Of a stretch of 64,000 nt of DNA, positions 11,869-21,287 are shown piece after piece; within the stretch, counting starts at the first letter, position 1, and every line of letters begins with the position of its first letter. This DNA is from Deinococcus sp. AB2017081. GTDB taxonomy: Bacteria > Deinococcota > Deinococci > Deinococcales > Deinococcaceae. Position numbers and translations under genes: made by a program. The notes below the pieces were generated by a model. It worked only from the letters and a program-made list of their open reading frames with translations, ran no database searches and had not been told where the DNA came from. The DNA lies in assembly GCF_034440735.1 (NCBI RefSeq), contig NZ_CP140098.1:3391501-3455500 (forward strand), written 5' to 3'.

Positions 11869-12759
11869 TTATTCTCCCCGACTGCGCAGAGGTGAGGAGC
11901 GGCGGTGGGCCGCCTTGACGTCATCGTCGAGCAGCTGAGCGTACCGGTTGCTCATCTCCAACGAGGAGTGACCGAAGATGCGCTGCAGCGTGAAGACGTC
12001 CCCGCCGTTGCGCAGGTACTGCACGGCAAACCCACGGCGGAACGCGTGGGCGCTGAGGCGCTGCAAGGCGGCAAACTGGCACAGGCGGTCGAGCACCTTG
12101 TCCAGAGCCCCACGGGTCATCTGGTGGTCACCCACCAGAAACACGTAGGGGCTTCCAGGGTCAGCGTCCCGTTCCTGCGAGATGTAGGCGCGGACTGCTT
12201 TGAGGGTCGGGCGCTCCATGGGGACGGAGCGCGATTTCCCGCCCTTTCCCTTGCGGATCAGCAGGAAACCTTCGGGACGAACGTCGTCGAGTTGCAGGTT
12301 CAGGGCTTCAGAGGCGCGGACGCCCGTGTCGTACAGCACGGTGAGCAGCGCCACGTCCCGTAGCGGTGTCCGGGATTTGAGCCGGGCCGCGCCGAGCAGC
12401 TTCTGGAAGTCACTGAACCGAACTGCTGGCATCGGTTCCCGCGGCAAGCGGGGCATCGGCAGCCGGCGGGTCAGGTCGGTCGGCAGCAGTTCCTCACTGT
12501 GGGCCCATTTCAGCAGGGTCTTGACGGGGCGCAACCGCGCATGGGCACCGCCGGGCGACAGGGTGGCCGAGCAGTGCACGGCGTATTCGCGGAGGGACAG
12601 GGGCGTGATCTGGGTCAGGCGCTCGATGTTCCGCGTGGCCATCCAGGTGGTCAAGGCCGTGAACGCGGCACGGTATGCGCGGGTGGTCTGGGGGCTGTGG
12701 CCTCTGGCCTCGCCGTCGAGCAGGAATTCTTCGATGATCTGCGGGAGTGAATCGAGCAT
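11869..12759 (-). CDS. Tyrosine site-specific recombinase/integrase (XerC/D-like)
   Basis: 296 aa with a SAM-like core-binding domain (about 5-95) and a catalytic domain carrying the full set: R148 in [10 protein letters not shown]175 in GKGGKSRS, H238-x-x-R241 in AHAFRR, H264 in FGHSSLEM and Y273 in NRYAQL. It would integrate and excise the element by attachment-site recombination. Its position, with the 5' end about 170 bases from the 3' end of a tRNA-Ser gene, is the standard layout of an integrase next to its attachment site. First gene of a cassette with the degenerate recombinase (TAA-GC-ATG junction) and the small protein. A chromosomal XerC/D dimer-resolution role is less likely here. 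Confidence 0.9.
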   Translation of the reverse strand: MLDSLPQIIEEFLLDGEARGHSPQTTRAYRAAFTALTTWMATRNIERLTQITPLSLREYAVHCSATLSPGGAHARLRPVKTLLKWAHSEELLPTDLTRRLPMPRLPREPMPAVRFSDFQKLLGAARLKSRTPLRDVALLTVLYDTGVRASEALNLQLDDVRPEGFLLIRKGKGGKSRSVPMERPTLKAVRAYISQERDADPGSPYVFLVGDHQMTRGALDKVLDRLCQFAALQRLSAHAFRRGFAVQYLRNGGDVFTLQRIFGHSSLEMSNRYAQLLDDDVKAAHRRSSPLRSRGE

Positions 12760-12889
12760 ACGGATCCTCCGGCAGCCTCTTTTTCGTCACGCTTCAACCT
12801 GGAATGTCTACACGCTCTGTCCAAAACACGGGGACACGTTTTGGTCGCCGCACACTCGGACTGAGCCTCGATTCGGGTGAAACGAAACG

Positions 12890-12918
12890 AAAAAAGGCCG
12901 CAACCAGCGGTCGCAGCC
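12890..12918 (-). terminator. Rho-independent terminator of tRNA-Ser
   Basis: On the minus strand a 10-pair stem (GGCTGCGACC / GGTTGCGGCC, two G-T wobbles, loop GCT) is followed by six Ts. It lies 14 bases downstream of the tRNA CCA end. Confidence 0.85.
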
Positions 12919-12931
12919 CCCTCTCTTCTTC

Positions 12932-13034
<103 letters not shown>

Positions 13035-13098
13035 GTAGCCCATGCCCGGGGGGAAATCAAACCATGACGCTCCTCGCTCCGGCGCCCTCCCCAGGGGC

Positions 13099-13104
13099 AT
13101 ACAA
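13099..13104 (+). promoter_or_regulatory. -10 box of plsY (leaderless)
   Basis: TACAAT lies eight bases before the GTG at 13113. No ribosome binding site is present, so the transcript is probably leaderless. Confidence 0.5.
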
Positions 13105-13112
13105 TCCTGACC

Positions 13113-13709
13113 GTGACCTTTGTGACCGTCGTTGCCGTGCTGTTGTCGTATCTGCTGGGCTCCATCCCGGCCGCCGCGTGGGTCGCCCGTGGGCGGGGCG
13201 TGGACATCCGGACGGTCGGCAGCGGCAACAGCGGCGCCACCAACGTGATGCGCTCGGTCGGCAAGGGGCCGGCCCTGGCCGTGGCCGTCTTCGACATCCT
13301 CAAGGGTGCGCTGGCGGTGACGCTGGCCCGCACCCTGGGTCTGGCGGAGCCGTGGGCCGCCGCGTGCGGCGTGGCGGCCGTGGTGGGCCACAACTTCAGC
13401 CCGTTCCTGGGGTTCCGGGGCGGCAAGGGCGTGGCGACCAGCTTCGGCACGATCGCCGCGCTCGACCCGGTCATCGGTGGGGGCACCTTCGTGGTCGGCA
13501 TCTTCACGATGTGGCTCACGCGCTTCGTGAGTGCCGGCAGCATCGTGGGGGCGCTGGTGGCAGCGGTGCTGGTGGTGGCGCTGGGCCGGACGCCGTGGCA
13601 GATGCTGGTGATCGCGGGGCTGTCAGGCCTGCTGATCTGGCTGCACCGCGAGAACATCGCGCGGCTCCACGCCGGCAATGAGCGGCGTCTAGGTGAAAAG
13701 GTGAAGTGA
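13113..13709 (+). CDS. plsY: Glycerol-3-phosphate acyltransferase PlsY
   Basis: 198 aa integral membrane enzyme that transfers an acyl group from acyl-phosphate to glycerol-3-phosphate, the first step of phospholipid synthesis. The family signatures are present: [31 protein letters not shown] at the start in conserved order, then [18 protein letters not shown], the phosphate- and glycerol-3-phosphate-binding loops. Several hydrophobic helices span the protein and the length is usual for PlsY. Start is GTG with a TACAAT box just upstream. It is the first core gene beyond the tRNA boundary. Confidence 0.96.
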   Translation: MTFVTVVAVLLSYLLGSIPAAAWVARGRGVDIRTVGSGNSGATNVMRSVGKGPALAVAVFDILKGALAVTLARTLGLAEPWAAACGVAAVVGHNFSPFLGFRGGKGVATSFGTIAALDPVIGGGTFVVGIFTMWLTRFVSAGSIVGALVAAVLVVALGRTPWQMLVIAGLSGLLIWLHRENIARLHAGNERRLGEKVK

Positions 13710-13818
13710 GGACACGCGTGCGGGATCGGGAGCGCTATCCTGGGCGGGTTACACAATCCGATCCCTGCCACGGACGTCCGCCGTCCGGCGTTTCCCGACC
13801 CATTCCCGGAGCCACGCT

Positions 13819-14127
13819 ATGTCCGTCCGAATCCGTATCTACGGCCAGGAGGCCGTGTTCAGCCAGGGGCACTGGGCCTGCCCGGACGAGAGTCTGCAGG
13901 CCATGCTCGAGGCCCTGGCCGACCCGCGTGCCCTGAGCCCCGAGCAGGAGCGTGAGCACGCCCTGTACGCGGCCGGACGCTACGGCGGCCTGATTGCCAC
14001 GGACTACGGCTGGGAGGCCGCGCCGCATCCGGAAGCGGAGATCAAGCTGGAGGATTTCCAGCCCCGGCGGGAACCCAGGAAGCCGGGGGGCGGGCTGCTC
14101 GGCGGCCTCTTCCGCCGCAAGGGCTGA
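13819..14127 (+). CDS. Uncharacterised 102-aa protein
   Basis: Begins MSVRIRIYGQEAVF and ends in a glycine-rich, basic tail (LLGGLFRRKG). Acidic middle, no transmembrane helix, no signal peptide. ATG preceded by CCGGAG (13807-13812). I recognise no family; it resembles small lineage-restricted proteins. It stands alone between plsY and the asd leader region. Confidence 0.7.
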   Translation: MSVRIRIYGQEAVFSQGHWACPDESLQAMLEALADPRALSPEQEREHALYAAGRYGGLIATDYGWEAAPHPEAEIKLEDFQPRREPRKPGGGLLGGLFRRKG

Positions 14128-14163
14128 ATGTGGCCGCAGCGGATTCCGGTTAGACGTCTGCGC

Positions 14164-14192
14164 TTGACCCCCTGCGGCGCAGCCTCTACCCT
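14164..14192 (+). promoter_or_regulatory. Promoter of the asd leader transcript
   Basis: TTGACC (14164-14169), 17-base spacer, TACCCT (14187-14192). Seven bases later comes the ATG of the leader peptide at 14200, so the RNA should begin at or next to that ATG. Confidence 0.7.
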
Positions 14193-14199
14193 GCGTGAC

Positions 14200-14232
14200 A
14201 TGAACGCCCGCATGACCACCATTACCCCGTGA
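14200..14232 (+). CDS. Candidate leader peptide [10 protein letters not shown] upstream of asd
   Basis: Ten codons: [10 protein letters not shown], stop. Thr, Ile and Met are aspartate-family amino acids made downstream of Asd, and TTIT echoes the E. coli thr operon leader. The stop abuts the 5' arm of a predicted antiterminator. A ribosome waiting at the first two Thr codons would leave that arm free, whereas one at the stop would cover it. Translation would start leaderless from the promoter above. Confidence 0.6.
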   Translation: MNARMTTITP

Positions 14233-14286
14233 GGGCGGTGTCGTGACGGCAACCGCCCCGCCAGACGTGCGGGGCGGTTTTTCTTT
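14233..14286 (+). promoter_or_regulatory. Predicted transcription attenuator of asd (antiterminator/terminator)
   Basis: The terminator is a perfect 11-pair stem, 14251-14261 with 14269-14279, seven-base loop, followed by a T tract. The alternative structure pairs GGGCGGT (14233-14239) with ACCGCCC (14252-14258), using the terminator 5' arm, so the two are mutually exclusive. With the leader peptide this forms a classic ribosome-controlled attenuator. The asd ribosome binding site GGAGGAG follows at once. Confidence 0.65.
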
Positions 14287-14296
14287 GGAGGAGCGT

Positions 14297-15316
<1,020 letters not shown>

Positions 15317-15339
15317 TCACATCCAGACGTCCCAGATGA

Positions 15340-15358
15340 GGCCTCCCACGTGGAGGCC
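15340..15358 (+). terminator. Hairpin downstream of asd
   Basis: GGCCTCC/GGAGGCC stem with a five-base loop, followed by GTCTTC, 24 bases after the asd stop. Only a weak T tract. Confidence 0.5.
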
Positions 15359-15537
15359 GTCTTCATGATGGTTGGCGCAAGGGTCGTGCACAGAACATGA
15401 ACAGAACCCTGGCATGTTGAACATCAAGACAGCGCCGCCCACCCCTCACGCCCGCCCTGCCAGCGGGCGGTGCCGGATGTCCCATGGCCCCCCGCCACGC
15501 TGTCGCCCGGCCGCCCCCCACCCCCGGAGGACTGACC

Positions 15538-16479
15538 ATGACCGAGTACAAACAGGATCTGTTCCGCTACGTCGCCGAGGAATTTGCCGAGGACTACCGC
15601 GAGGGCGAGCTGCAACGCCGCGAGTTCCTGCGACGCATGACCCTGCTGGGTGGCGGCGTGGTCGGGGCCCGCACCCTGATCGCGTCGCTGGGCATCGCGG
15701 GCGTTAGCGCGGCCGAGCTTGCCCAGGCACAGACGGCCCCGCCCCAGCCGGACAAGGCCAGCGGCGCGGGCATGGTCGATCCACGCGACCCGGCCATCAC
15801 GGTCGGCCCGGTCACGTATGGGGCGCGGGGCTTCACGCATCTGGCCTACGTGGCGCGGCCGGTCGGAATTGCCCCCGCGCCGGGTGTGCTGGTCATCCAC
15901 GAGAACCGGGGGCTGCAGCCGCACATCCAGGACATCGCGCGGCGGCTCGCCAAGGCCGGCTACATCGCTATGGCTCCGGATCTGGTGTCGCAGATCGGCG
16001 GCACCGCGCAGTACATCGACACCGCGCAGATCAGCTCCTATCTGGCCCAGACGCCCGGCGACGAGCACGTGGCGAACCTGAAGGAGGCCGTGGCCGTGCT
16101 CCAGAAACAGCCGGGCGTGCAGGGCATCGGCGCGGTTGGCTTCTGCTTCGGCGGCGGGCTCACATGGCGGCTGGCGACGGCGGTACCCGAGCTGAAAGCG
16201 GCCGTGCCCTTCTATGGCCCCGCGCCCGACACGGCGGCAGTGCCGAACATCAGGGCGGCCGTGCTGGGCATCTATGGCGGCACCGACACGCGCATCAACG
16301 CGGGCATCCCGCAGCTGGAGGCGGCCCTGAAGGCAGCGGGCACCCGCTACGGCATCAAGATCTACGACGGAGCCGGACACGCCTTCAACAACGACACCGG
16401 CCAGAACTACGTGAAGGCCGCTGCCGACGACGCCTGGGCCCAGACCCTGGCGTGGTTCGGCCAGTACCTGCGGGCCTGA
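15538..16479 (+). CDS. Dienelactone hydrolase family protein with Tat signal
   Basis: 313 aa from the ATG that follows GGAGG at spacing 7; the frame upstream of it is discarded. N-terminus has a twin-arginine motif, RREFL at residues 27-31, then a hydrophobic stretch ending in ALA-like residues, predicting Tat export. The hydrolase domain has nucleophile C203 in GFCFGGG, D250 in GGTDTRI and H281 in GAGHAFNN, with the ENRG loop typical of dienelactone hydrolases. Natural substrate cannot be named. An inverted repeat AACATG/CATGTT (15394-15418) lies upstream and could be an operator. Confidence 0.88.
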   Translation: MTEYKQDLFRYVAEEFAEDYREGELQRREFLRRMTLLGGGVVGARTLIASLGIAGVSAAELAQAQTAPPQPDKASGAGMVDPRDPAITVGPVTYGARGFTHLAYVARPVGIAPAPGVLVIHENRGLQPHIQDIARRLAKAGYIAMAPDLVSQIGGTAQYIDTAQISSYLAQTPGDEHVANLKEAVAVLQKQPGVQGIGAVGFCFGGGLTWRLATAVPELKAAVPFYGPAPDTAAVPNIRAAVLGIYGGTDTRINAGIPQLEAALKAAGTRYGIKIYDGAGHAFNNDTGQNYVKAAADDAWAQTLAWFGQYLRA

Positions 16480-16621
16480 GCGGCACCGGAGGGGGTGGGT
16501 GAGGCCAGTGAACTGGCCTGCCCGCCCCCTCTGCCATTGCGCTTACGGGCTTTGCCTGACCACAAGGTAGCCTGAACCGTCCCGCTCCACGCCGGAGCCG
16601 GGGCGCCCCCGGAGGTTTCCC

Positions 16622-16723
16622 ATGACGCAGATCGTTCTGACCACCCAGTCCCGCACCACCGTCCTTTCTGGAGGCCAGACCGAGTCATGCCCGACACCCA
16701 TCCGGGGCCGACGCCCCATGTAA
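16622..16723 (+). CDS. Possible 33-aa upstream ORF overlapping the ABC transporter start
   Basis: ATG with a strong GGAGG ribosome binding site; begins MTQIVLTTQSRTTVLSGG and stops 37 bases inside the ABC gene in another frame. Thr- and Gln-rich, no domain. It could couple or tune translation of the transporter. It may also be a chance ORF. Confidence 0.35.
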   Translation: MTQIVLTTQSRTTVLSGGQTESCPTPIRGRRPM

Positions 16724-18510
16724 ACCCGACTGTCCCCACCCTTCCCGAGTCCGACGCCGCCCGTGCCCGACGCTGGCGACGGACGTTCCTGTCGTACTAC
16801 CGCCCGTACCGGCGCGTCCTGCTGCTCGACCTCGCGTGTGCGTTTCTCGTGGCGGGGATCGCTGTCGCGTTCCCGCTGGTGGTGCGCTTCATCACCGGCG
16901 AGGTGCTGGGCGGCCCGGCGCCCATCGACCCCGGCCCGATCTACGCGGCGGGCGGGCTCATGCTGGCGCTGCTGGCCGCGCAGGTCGCCGCCGACACCTT
17001 CGTGGACTACCAGGGCCACATGATGGGCACGTGGATCGAGCGCGACATGCGCCGCGACCTGTTCGACCACTACCAGCGCCTGCCGCACGCCTTCTACGAC
17101 ACCCAGCGCACCGGCCAGCTGATGTCCCGCCTGACCGGCGACCTGGAGGACATCAGCGAACTCGCGCACCACGGCCCGGAAGACCTGCTGATCGCCGCCG
17201 TGAAGTTCAGCGGCACCTTCGCCGTACTGATCCACGTGAACCCGGCCCTGACGTGGGTGGTGTTCGCGCTGCTGCCCGTCATGGCCGTGTACGCGCTGTA
17301 TTTCCACCGCCGCCTGACCGCCGCGTACCTGGCGAGCCGCGTGTCGATGGGCGACGTGAATGCCCAGGTCGAGGACTCCCTGGCTGGGATCCGCGTGGTA
17401 CAGGCCTTTGCCCGCGAGAACGCCGAGGCCCGCAAGTTCGCCCACCAGAACGCGCGCTTCGTGGCCACGCGCCGGGGTGTCTACCGCAACGAGGCGTGGT
17501 TCCACCAGGGCGTGCAGACCTTCACCGGCCTGCTGACCGTCATCGTGGTGGTGCTGGGGGGCGTGCTGATCGCCGGACAGCGCCTGACCGTGGCGGATCT
17601 GATCACCTACCTGCTGCTGGTCGGCGTGCTGGTCGATCCGGTGCAGCGCTTCGTGAACTTCGCCCGCGTGACGCAGGCGGGCCTGCCCGGCTTCACGCGC
17701 TTCATGCAGATCATGGATCTCGTTCCGGCCATCCGTGACGCGCCGGACGCCGTGCCACTGCCAGACGTGCGCGGCCATATCGAACTGCGGGACGTGGCCT
17801 TCGCCTACCGCGAGGACGGCGAGCATGTCCTGCGCGACCTGAACCTGACCATCCATCCCGGTGAGACGGTCGCGCTGGTCGGCCCGTCCGGCGCAGGCAA
17901 GTCCACGCTGTGCGCCCTGATCCCCCGCTTCTACGACGTCACCGCCGGGCAGGTCGTGATCGACGGGCACGATGTCCGGGACGTGACGCTGGACTCTCTT
18001 CGGCGGCAGGTCGGCATCGTGCCGCAGGACGTGTACCTGTTCGCCGGCAGCGTGGCCGACAACATCCGCTACGGCCGCCCGGACGCCACCGACGCGCAGG
18101 TCATGGCCGCCGCCCGCCGTGCCCACGCCCACGACTTCATCACGGCCCTGCCCGACGGCTACAACACCGATGTCGGCCAGCGCGGCGTGAAGCTCTCGGG
18201 CGGACAGAAACAGCGCCTGAGCATCGCCCGCGCGTTTCTGAATGATCCGCCGGTACTGATTCTCGACGAGGCCACCAGTGCCCTGGACACCCACAGCGAA
18301 CGCGCCGTCCAGGCCGCGCTGGACGATCTGCGCGGTGAGCGCACGGTGCTGGTCATCGCCCACCGCCTGAGCACCATCCGCAGCGCCGACCGGATCGTGG
18401 TGCTCACGGAAGACGGCGTGGCCGAGGAGGGGACGCACGCTGAGCTGCTCGCCAGGGGGGGCGTATATGCGCGGCTGCATGGGGCGGTGCTTGCGGAATC
18501 GGTGCAGTAA
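16687..18510 (+). CDS. ABC exporter, fused permease and ATPase (MsbA-like)
   Basis: 607 aa half-transporter. Residues about 30-330 hold six hydrophobic helices (type-1 exporter domain). The ATPase follows with Walker A GPSGAGKST near 399, signature LSGGQKQR near 504, Walker B VLILDEATSALD near 523 and switch histidine in IAHRLST. It would act as a homodimer, exporting lipid, peptide or drug using ATP; substrate is unknown. Ribosome binding site is GGAGG about 11 bases before ATG. The long open frame on the opposite strand here is a shadow. Confidence 0.94.
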   Translation: MPDTHPGPTPHVNPTVPTLPESDAARARRWRRTFLSYYRPYRRVLLLDLACAFLVAGIAVAFPLVVRFITGEVLGGPAPIDPGPIYAAGGLMLALLAAQVAADTFVDYQGHMMGTWIERDMRRDLFDHYQRLPHAFYDTQRTGQLMSRLTGDLEDISELAHHGPEDLLIAAVKFSGTFAVLIHVNPALTWVVFALLPVMAVYALYFHRRLTAAYLASRVSMGDVNAQVEDSLAGIRVVQAFARENAEARKFAHQNARFVATRRGVYRNEAWFHQGVQTFTGLLTVIVVVLGGVLIAGQRLTVADLITYLLLVGVLVDPVQRFVNFARVTQAGLPGFTRFMQIMDLVPAIRDAPDAVPLPDVRGHIELRDVAFAYREDGEHVLRDLNLTIHPGETVALVGPSGAGKSTLCALIPRFYDVTAGQVVIDGHDVRDVTLDSLRRQVGIVPQDVYLFAGSVADNIRYGRPDATDAQVMAAARRAHAHDFITALPDGYNTDVGQRGVKLSGGQKQRLSIARAFLNDPPVLILDEATSALDTHSERAVQAALDDLRGERTVLVIAHRLSTIRSADRIVVLTEDGVAEEGTHAELLARGGVYARLHGAVLAESVQ

Positions 18511-19028
18511 AGGGGGTGGAAGGTGGGCGCCTGCGGCGGGCGTCCCCACCCCCCAACCCCCTGCCCGCCGGCAGGGGGAGCTAAGCGCTGCGCTCGGCAT
18601 GTGGTCGATGTTGCGTCCTGGCCGACATTCACGGGATTGACGGTAGCGAGGGGCGGCGTACCTGCTCATTGCGTTGTCGCTGTCACCGCCCGTGCGCTGC
18701 GCGCCCGATGGCATTCGGTCAGGGGCAGGGTGGGATGCCACGGTTTTACCCCTCCCCCCTTGCGGGGGAGGCTGGGAGGGGGGTGGCGAGCGGAGCTTGC
18801 CCTCGTACTGGACGCCCATTTTCCATGTCGCCCCGATGCCGCCGCTTCTCATCTCACATCAGGCGTTTGCGGGGGAGGCTGGGAGGGGGTGGACGGCAAC
18901 GCCGTCCCAGATGGCCGATTGGGAATATAGAGTGACGACCCCACCAGAACCATCGTCCCCTCACTCGCCCCTCCCCTGACCATCCGGCGGATTGACGACT
19001 GCCCCCGCTGACCGCTAGGCTCCGCCGC
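18511..19028. repeat. Dispersed intergenic repeat, copy A (reverse orientation), plus spacer
   Basis: About 18577-18745 is the reverse complement of copy B at 21065-21230 (shared words include GGGAGCTAAGCGCTGCGCTCGG and the CCCGATGGCATTCGG segment). Copy C at 31320-31475 is a third member. Bases 18760-18890 hold two near-identical GGGGGAGGCTGGGAGGGGG stretches. No gene is seen in this gap. Confidence 0.75.
18992..19021 (+). promoter_or_regulatory. Promoter of the proS leader transcript
   Basis: TTGACG (18992-18997), 18-base spacer, TAGGCT (19016-19021). The ATG of a 24-codon leader ORF follows after seven bases, the same geometry as at the asd leader. Confidence 0.6.
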
Positions 19029-19103
19029 ATGAGCGAGCAGATCACCCCCACCATCCGGATCGGTGCGGGCCTGCCCGTGCTCCCGCCGCCCTCCGGGGTG
19101 TAA
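19029..19103 (+). CDS. Candidate proline-rich leader peptide upstream of proS
   Basis: 24 aa, begins MSEQITPTIRI and ends GLPVLPPPSGV; five prolines, three consecutive just before the stop. It starts directly after a promoter, 70 bases before proS. A Pro-rich leader ahead of the prolyl-tRNA synthetase gene suggests control by charged tRNA-Pro or polyproline stalling. A 6-pair hairpin at 19123-19137 follows, but no T-rich terminator is visible, so the mechanism is unclear. Confidence 0.45.
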   Translation: MSEQITPTIRIGAGLPVLPPPSGV

Positions 19104-19172
19104 CCACGCCATGTGCCGCCGCGCGTCCTGGGGACGCCGACCTGTCGTCGTTGCATTCAGAAGGGGAACACC

Positions 19173-20963
19173 ATGCGGGTATCGAAGGGGTTATTCGTCA
19201 CGTGGCGCGACGCGCCGTCAGACGCCGACACGCGGGGCATCCAGGCCCTGAGCCGGGCCGGATTCGTTCGGAAAGTGGGCGCGGGCCTGTACGCGCACCT
19301 GCCGCTCATGACGCGCGTGCTGGCGCGGCTGGAGGCGCTGATCCGCGCCGAGCTGGAGGACATCTCGCAGGAGGTGGACTTCCCGCTGCTGCACCCGCAG
19401 GCGCTGTGGGAGCAGTCGGGCCGCTGGGACGCCTACACCCGCGCCGAGGGCATCATGTTCACCGTGACCGACCGCGCCGGGCGGGCACACGCGCTGGGGC
19501 CGACGCACGAGGAGGTGGCCGCGTCGGTGGTGGGCGACCTGGCCCGCAGCTACCGCGACCTGCCGGTCAGCGTGTACCAGATCGGCCGCAAGTTCCGTGA
19601 CGAGCTGCGCCCCCGCGCCGGCCTGCTGCGCACGCGGGAATTCGTGATGAAGGACGCCTACTCCTTCCACACCACCCCGGAGGATCTGGCCGCGCACTTC
19701 GAGGTCATGGCCGGCGCATATGGGCGCATCCTCTCGCGCCTGGGCGTGCCGTGGCGGGCGGTCGAGGCCGACAGCGGCAGCATCGGCGGCACCGGCAGCC
19801 GTGAATTCGTGATCCTGGCAGACGTGGGCGAGGACGAGGTGCTCTTTAGCCCGGACGGCCAGTACGCCGCCAACGCCGAACGCGCCGTGGGCCGGGCACC
19901 GGACGCTGGAGCCTCACCGTTCACGCACATTGAGCGCCGATCCACGCCGGGCACGGCCACCGCTGAGGCCGCCTGTCACGCGCTGGGCTGCGGGCGGGGG
20001 CATCTGGTGAAAAACGTGCTGCTGGTCGCCACCTTCGCCCGGCCGGACGGCAACCATCACGTGCCGGTGCTGGTCAGCGTGCGCGGCGACGACAGCGTGA
20101 ACGCGGTGAAGGTCTGGAACGCCGTGCAGGAACGTGCCCAGCGGTACGCCGGCGGCACCCTCCTGAGCGTGAACACCGCCGGGCCGGACACCTGGGCCGA
20201 TGTGGACACCGTGCCGCTGGGCTCCGTGGCCCCCGACCTGTCCGACGATGTGATCGCCCACCGCGCCGACCTCCACCCGGCCTTCCTGCGCTTGTGTGAC
20301 CACGAGGCCGCCGCCCTGCGCGACTTCGCCACCGGCGCGAACGAGACTGGCTGGCACGTCAGTGGGGCCAACTGGGGCGTGCAGTTCCCGCTCCCGGAGG
20401 TCGTGGATGTACGGCAGGCACGGACTGGAGATACCAGCCTCCACGATCCGGGCCAGCTCCTCCAGTCGGCCCGCGCCATCGAGGTCGGGCACGTGTTCCA
20501 GCTCGGCACGCGCTACACGGAGGCCCTGGGCTTCACGGTGACCGGCCCGGACGGCACGCCCCAGCCGGTCTTCATGGGGTGCTACGGCCTGGGCGTGACC
20601 CGACTGGTGCAGGCCGTGGCGGAGGTCATGGGCGATGACCGTGGGCTGGTGTGGCCGGACGCCATCGCCCCGTACCACGCCGTGCTGACCGTCGTGGACA
20701 TGACCGACCCGGCCCAGGTGCAGACCGCCGAACGGCTGTACACCGACCTCCGCGCCGCTGGCGTGGACGTGCTGCTCGATGACCGCACCGAACGCCCCGG
20801 CGTGAAGTTCACCGATGCTGATCTGTGGGGCCTGCCGTGGCGCGTGACCATCGGCCGGGCGCTGGAGCGCGGCGAGGTCGAGGTCAAAGAAAGGCGGACA
20901 GGCGAGGTCACGACCGTAGGCGTGGCCGATGTGGTGGCTTGGCTGCGGGGGCGGATCGGGTAG
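19173..20963 (+). CDS. proS: Prolyl-tRNA synthetase (bacterial type with editing domain)
   Basis: 596 aa from ATG 19173 with GAAGGGG upstream. Charges tRNA-Pro. Class II motifs are present: motif 2 around KFRDELRPRAGLLRTREFVMKDAYSF, and motif 3 in FMGCYGLGVTRLVQAVAE. The YbaK-like editing insertion lies between, around residues 225-390, marking the bacterial (ProS type 1) form. The C-terminal anticodon-binding domain starts near 480. It is flanked by inverted copies A and B of the dispersed repeat. Confidence 0.96.
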   Translation: MRVSKGLFVTWRDAPSDADTRGIQALSRAGFVRKVGAGLYAHLPLMTRVLARLEALIRAELEDISQEVDFPLLHPQALWEQSGRWDAYTRAEGIMFTVTDRAGRAHALGPTHEEVAASVVGDLARSYRDLPVSVYQIGRKFRDELRPRAGLLRTREFVMKDAYSFHTTPEDLAAHFEVMAGAYGRILSRLGVPWRAVEADSGSIGGTGSREFVILADVGEDEVLFSPDGQYAANAERAVGRAPDAGASPFTHIERRSTPGTATAEAACHALGCGRGHLVKNVLLVATFARPDGNHHVPVLVSVRGDDSVNAVKVWNAVQERAQRYAGGTLLSVNTAGPDTWADVDTVPLGSVAPDLSDDVIAHRADLHPAFLRLCDHEAAALRDFATGANETGWHVSGANWGVQFPLPEVVDVRQARTGDTSLHDPGQLLQSARAIEVGHVFQLGTRYTEALGFTVTGPDGTPQPVFMGCYGLGVTRLVQAVAEVMGDDRGLVWPDAIAPYHAVLTVVDMTDPAQVQTAERLYTDLRAAGVDVLLDDRTERPGVKFTDADLWGLPWRVTIGRALERGEVEVKERRTGEVTTVGVADVVAWLRGRIG

Positions 20964-21009
20964 AGGATGGGAACGGTGGCAGGGTGACTGGATTCGGCAA
21001 CGGTGGTCA

Positions 21010-21287
21010 CACGCCCCCCTCACCCCAACCCTCTCCCGCAAGGGGAGAGGGAGCTAAAAACCGAAGCCCCGCACCTTGCCCCTCTACCGAATGCCATCGG
21101 GCGCGAAGCGCACGGGCGGTGACAGCGACAACGCAATGAGCAGGTACACCGCCCCTCGCTACCGTCAATCCCATGAATGCCGGCCAGGACGACATGGCGA
21201 CCACCTGCCGAGCGCAGCGCTTAGCTCCCCCCTGCCCTCCGGGTAGGGGGGCTGGGGGGGTGGGAAGCTTGTCGCCAGCCCCCACCC
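21010..21287 (+). repeat. Dispersed intergenic repeat, copy B
   Basis: Core at about 21085-21230 contains CCGAATGCCATCGGGCG and the AGCGCACGGGCGGTGAC segment also present in copy C; the whole is the inverse of copy A. G/C-rich palindromic borders (CTCTCCCGCAAGGGGAGAG; CCCCCCTGCCCTCCGGGTAGGGGGG) flank it. It separates proS from the convergent aldo/keto reductase gene and may carry terminators for both. Confidence 0.75.

Noticed and set aside
16543..18852. 769-codon minus-strand frame across the ABC exporter
   Set aside because: Antisense shadow in high-GC DNA; the plus strand has all ABC motifs.
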